From: Bryocella elongata
Lineage (GTDB): Bacteria; Acidobacteriota; Terriglobia; Terriglobales; Acidobacteriaceae
Length of the DNA: 64,000 nucleotides
Reading direction: 5' to 3'
Assembly: GCF_900108185.1 (NCBI RefSeq)
Contig: NZ_FNVA01000005.1
Location: 62,001 to 126,000, forward strand
The translations under genes were made by a program, and so were the position numbers. The stretch's first letter is position 1. Every line of letters starts with the position of its first letter. The notes under the pieces were generated by a model. It was not told the origin of the DNA, did not search any database, and was given only the letters and a program-made list of their open reading frames with translations. This document shows positions 62,093 through 64,000 of this stretch, piece by piece.

Positions 62093-62722
62093 TTACTTCT
62101 TCGGCGTCGCCGAAGGCGGAAGGATGTCGTTCAGCCGCATATAGCCCGCCAGCTGCGAGTAGTGGTCTTCGAGGTCCGCTACCAGCTCGATCACCGCGCG
62201 GGCACGGGGAGCCTTGCCACCACGCCACGTAATCTGGTCGCCCAGCTTCGCATCCGTCGCCCCGGCCATGGCAGCATCGCAGAACTCGAACGATGCTTTG
62301 AGCGCCGCGACAAGTTCGTCCTTGGTTGCGGTCTCGGCAACCTTGGTGGCAGCCGGTGCGGGCATGCCGGAGATTGAGCCGCAGATGTTGCCATTGGAGC
62401 CAGCCAGGTGGCGAATGGCAGCGCCGAAGGTGAGCTGCGCCGGCGTCGGCTGGAAGCCGTACTTGTCCTCAGGCATCGCATCAGCCGCCGCTGCGATGAA
62501 CTTCGCCTGCCGGTAGTAGATCTGGTCGGAGCTCCACATCACTGGGTTCTTGGTCTGGTCGGGCATGGCGGGCATCCCAGGCATAGAAGGCACGGACGGT
62601 ACAGAAGGTACTGACGGCACCGAAGGAACGGATGGCCGTGATGGCATGGAGGGCATCTGCGCTACGGCTGGAATGGCAACCACCGCCGTAGCGGCAAGGA
62701 GGAGGGCGGAGCAGAGTTTCAT
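62093..62722 (-). CDS. Secreted DinB-fold protein with VPS repeats
   Basis: The 209-residue protein has a Sec signal (ending AVA-QM), then a tract of Pro/Ser/Val/Met tripeptides (MPSMPSRPSVPSVPSVPS and onward, about residues 23-55) and a DinB-type four-helix domain (YYRQAKFIAAAADAMPEDKYGF, FGAAIRHLAGSNGNICG). DinB/DUF664 proteins often bind a metal through three histidines; here the conserved histidine in IRHLAGSN and one in LEDHYSQLAGYMR are visible. Function unknown; the family includes thiol transferases. It is the first gene of an operon with the Dph6-like gene. Confidence 0.85.
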   Translation of the reverse strand: MKLCSALLLAATAVVAIPAVAQMPSMPSRPSVPSVPSVPSVPSVPSMPGMPAMPDQTKNPVMWSSDQIYYRQAKFIAAAADAMPEDKYGFQPTPAQLTFGAAIRHLAGSNGNICGSISGMPAPAATKVAETATKDELVAALKASFEFCDAAMAGATDAKLGDQITWRGGKAPRARAVIELVADLEDHYSQLAGYMRLNDILPPSATPKK

Positions 62723-63009
62723 CGGAGGTCTCCGGTGAGCAGGTGCGTTGGGATTGAATGTCCAGGTTCGGACTCGATTGTCCGCGCTGACCTGCCAGCA
62801 TGTCCAGTGATTGCAGGCTGAAGTTGACCCGGCGGTTGCACGCCATCAGTACGAAGGGTGCCATCGATGGCGCACAGGGGCCGCCTTGTGTACCGCGCCC
62901 GGATGCGGGGTAGCGGGCAGCCCGCACTTCTGGTACTGCATCGTACCCGGCAAGCAGCTCAGAAATCATTTCAGCACAACGTCTTCAACGCACTTCGCCG
63001 GAGGATCCC

Positions 63010-63930
63010 GTGGGACGTGTCAGTGTAGTCGTGTCTTCAGCTGTGTCTTCTTCGCTTGTCTTGCTCGCAATGGCCCTGCAGACTCCCACCTGCCGTGCAG
63101 AAGCGCCGCGCTCTGACGGGCCGGCTCCGCTCACCGCTCTCCCTGCCTACCCGGTTGACCGGGTAGATCCCTTCTCCCCCGAAACTCCATCGCCCGGTCC
63201 GGCCGCGCCCGTCGAGGGCTACGCGAACGGCTATGCGATGGGCGGCATGGGACAGGCCTCCGGCTCCGTGCGAGGTTCAAAGCCCTTTTCGACCGTCGCC
63301 GTCGGAGTCAAAGCAGGAGTCACTGGCGTGGGCTTCGATATCGCCACCCCGCTGGCGCGCAAGTTCAACCTCCGTGCTGGAGGAACATTTCTTGGCTACA
63401 CGCTGAATGTCAAAGAGGATGGGATACCTGTAGCGGCTCACCTGCTGCTGCGCACGGGCACTGTGGGCGTGGACTACTTCCCGTTTGGTGGCGGCTTTCA
63501 CATCAGCCCGAGCTTCACCTTCTACAACGGCAACCACATCAACGGAACAGCGACGGTACCCGGCGGCAACGTCATCACGCTCAATGGTCAGGACTACACC
63601 AGCGATCCCACGAATCCGCTGCACGGCGACTTCAGCATGGTCTTCGGACGCAGGACCGCGCCCGGCGTCACGATTGGCTGGGGCAACATGATCCCGCGTA
63701 GCGGCCGGCACTTCTCGGTGCCATTTGAGATGGGTTTTGAGTACGTCGGCGATCCGCAGGTGGTGATCAACCTGTCCGGCAACGCCTGCCAGAACGGCGG
63801 CTGCGGGCCGGTCAACAGCGACCCATCATTCCAGGCCAATGAGGCCAAAGAACAGCAGCTGCTCAATGATGACATCAAGCCGCTGCGGTTCTTTCCTGTG
63901 ATCTCGCTTGGGTTTGCGGTCAGGTTCTAG
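63010..63930 (+). CDS. Outer-membrane beta-barrel protein, unknown
   Basis: The 306-residue protein has a signal peptide (SSLVLLAMALQTPTCRAE), a Pro-rich linker and a beta-barrel pattern with amphipathic strands such as FNLRAGGTFLGYTLNV and FHISPSFTFYNGN, ending in FPVISLGFAVRF with the terminal Phe typical of outer-membrane proteins. No specific family is recognised. GGAGGA lies five bases before the GTG start. It faces the DinB-fold gene divergently, with 287 bases between that hold no clear gene. Confidence 0.78.
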   Translation: MGRVSVVVSSAVSSSLVLLAMALQTPTCRAEAPRSDGPAPLTALPAYPVDRVDPFSPETPSPGPAAPVEGYANGYAMGGMGQASGSVRGSKPFSTVAVGVKAGVTGVGFDIATPLARKFNLRAGGTFLGYTLNVKEDGIPVAAHLLLRTGTVGVDYFPFGGGFHISPSFTFYNGNHINGTATVPGGNVITLNGQDYTSDPTNPLHGDFSMVFGRRTAPGVTIGWGNMIPRSGRHFSVPFEMGFEYVGDPQVVINLSGNACQNGGCGPVNSDPSFQANEAKEQQLLNDDIKPLRFFPVISLGFAVRF

Positions 63931-64000
63931 GTACTCTGCAACCGGTTGCAGCAACGGCAGGCCGGCTTCGGCCGTGACGATGCCTAGTTCGTGCCCAGGT

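Overview
The window looks like chromosome from a GC-rich member of the Acidobacteriota, class Terriglobia (Granulicella, Terriglobus or Edaphobacter type). This is inferred from gene content and style: many secreted amidohydrolases and metallopeptidases with Sec or Tat signals, frequent GTG and TTG starts, a gyrB with a long acidic insert, a split rpmI-rplT pair, and short intergenic dyads ending in GGGCACCC. No single marker here proves the genus. No prophage, CRISPR array or complete insertion sequence was seen.

Layout. 1-2.5 kb: a cut-off secreted protein with a Met/His-rich patch, then a two-gene cassette with a miniature ADP-ribosyltransferase-like protein behind a Tat-exported amidase. 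4.6-8 kb: a metal and redox stress block, with a YCII protein, a CorE-like ECF sigma factor overlapping a 31-residue peptide with nine cysteines, and an RclC-like membrane protein plus an AhpD-like protein divergent from an AraC regulator. 8-17.2 kb: amidohydrolase, a MITE-like element, gyrB, a polytopic membrane protein, an M13 peptidase, and rpmI-rplT with a structured spacer. 17.3-25 kb: a large zinc metalloprotease, a TetR/MFS efflux pair with matching operators, and a YeiH/LysR pair. 25-33 kb: a DprE1/DprE2-like operon, a truncated S53 peptidase remnant, an alpha-E/transglutaminase/TPR operon, and a FUSC-type protein.

33-45 kb: aspS, an HxlR/azoreductase pair with a TACT-N7-AGTA operator candidate, an aldo/keto reductase, two tandem amidohydrolases (the second missing metal ligands), a rhomboid-fold protein without catalytic residues, an orphan LysW-like carrier, a Y-family polymerase and an esterase. 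45-52 kb: an RDD protein, a DEAD-box helicase with a long structured leader, a glycosyltransferase, YidB, RidA, MsrB, an OprB-type porin, rpmB and tRNA-Val. 52-64 kb: an orphan Flp pilin, a phosphatidyltransferase, iscR-iscS, a DUF433/PIN-like toxin-antitoxin pair, a LOG-family protein, an Ogt-type DNA repair methyltransferase, a catalytically degenerate GH13 protein, a Dph6-like ATP pyrophosphatase, a secreted DinB-fold protein and an outer-membrane protein.

The most attractive leads for undescribed biology are the metallothionein-like peptide fused by overlap to a cysteine-tailed sigma factor (5.0-5.8 kb), the mini-ART cassette (1.66-2.54 kb), the RclR-like/AhpD-like/RclC-like mini-locus (5.85-7.97 kb), the tandem active/inactive amidohydrolase pair (38.1-40.8 kb) and the orphan LysW-like carrier (41.9 kb). 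Start sites were chosen from ribosome binding sites seen in the sequence; family names come from recalled motifs and no database search was run.
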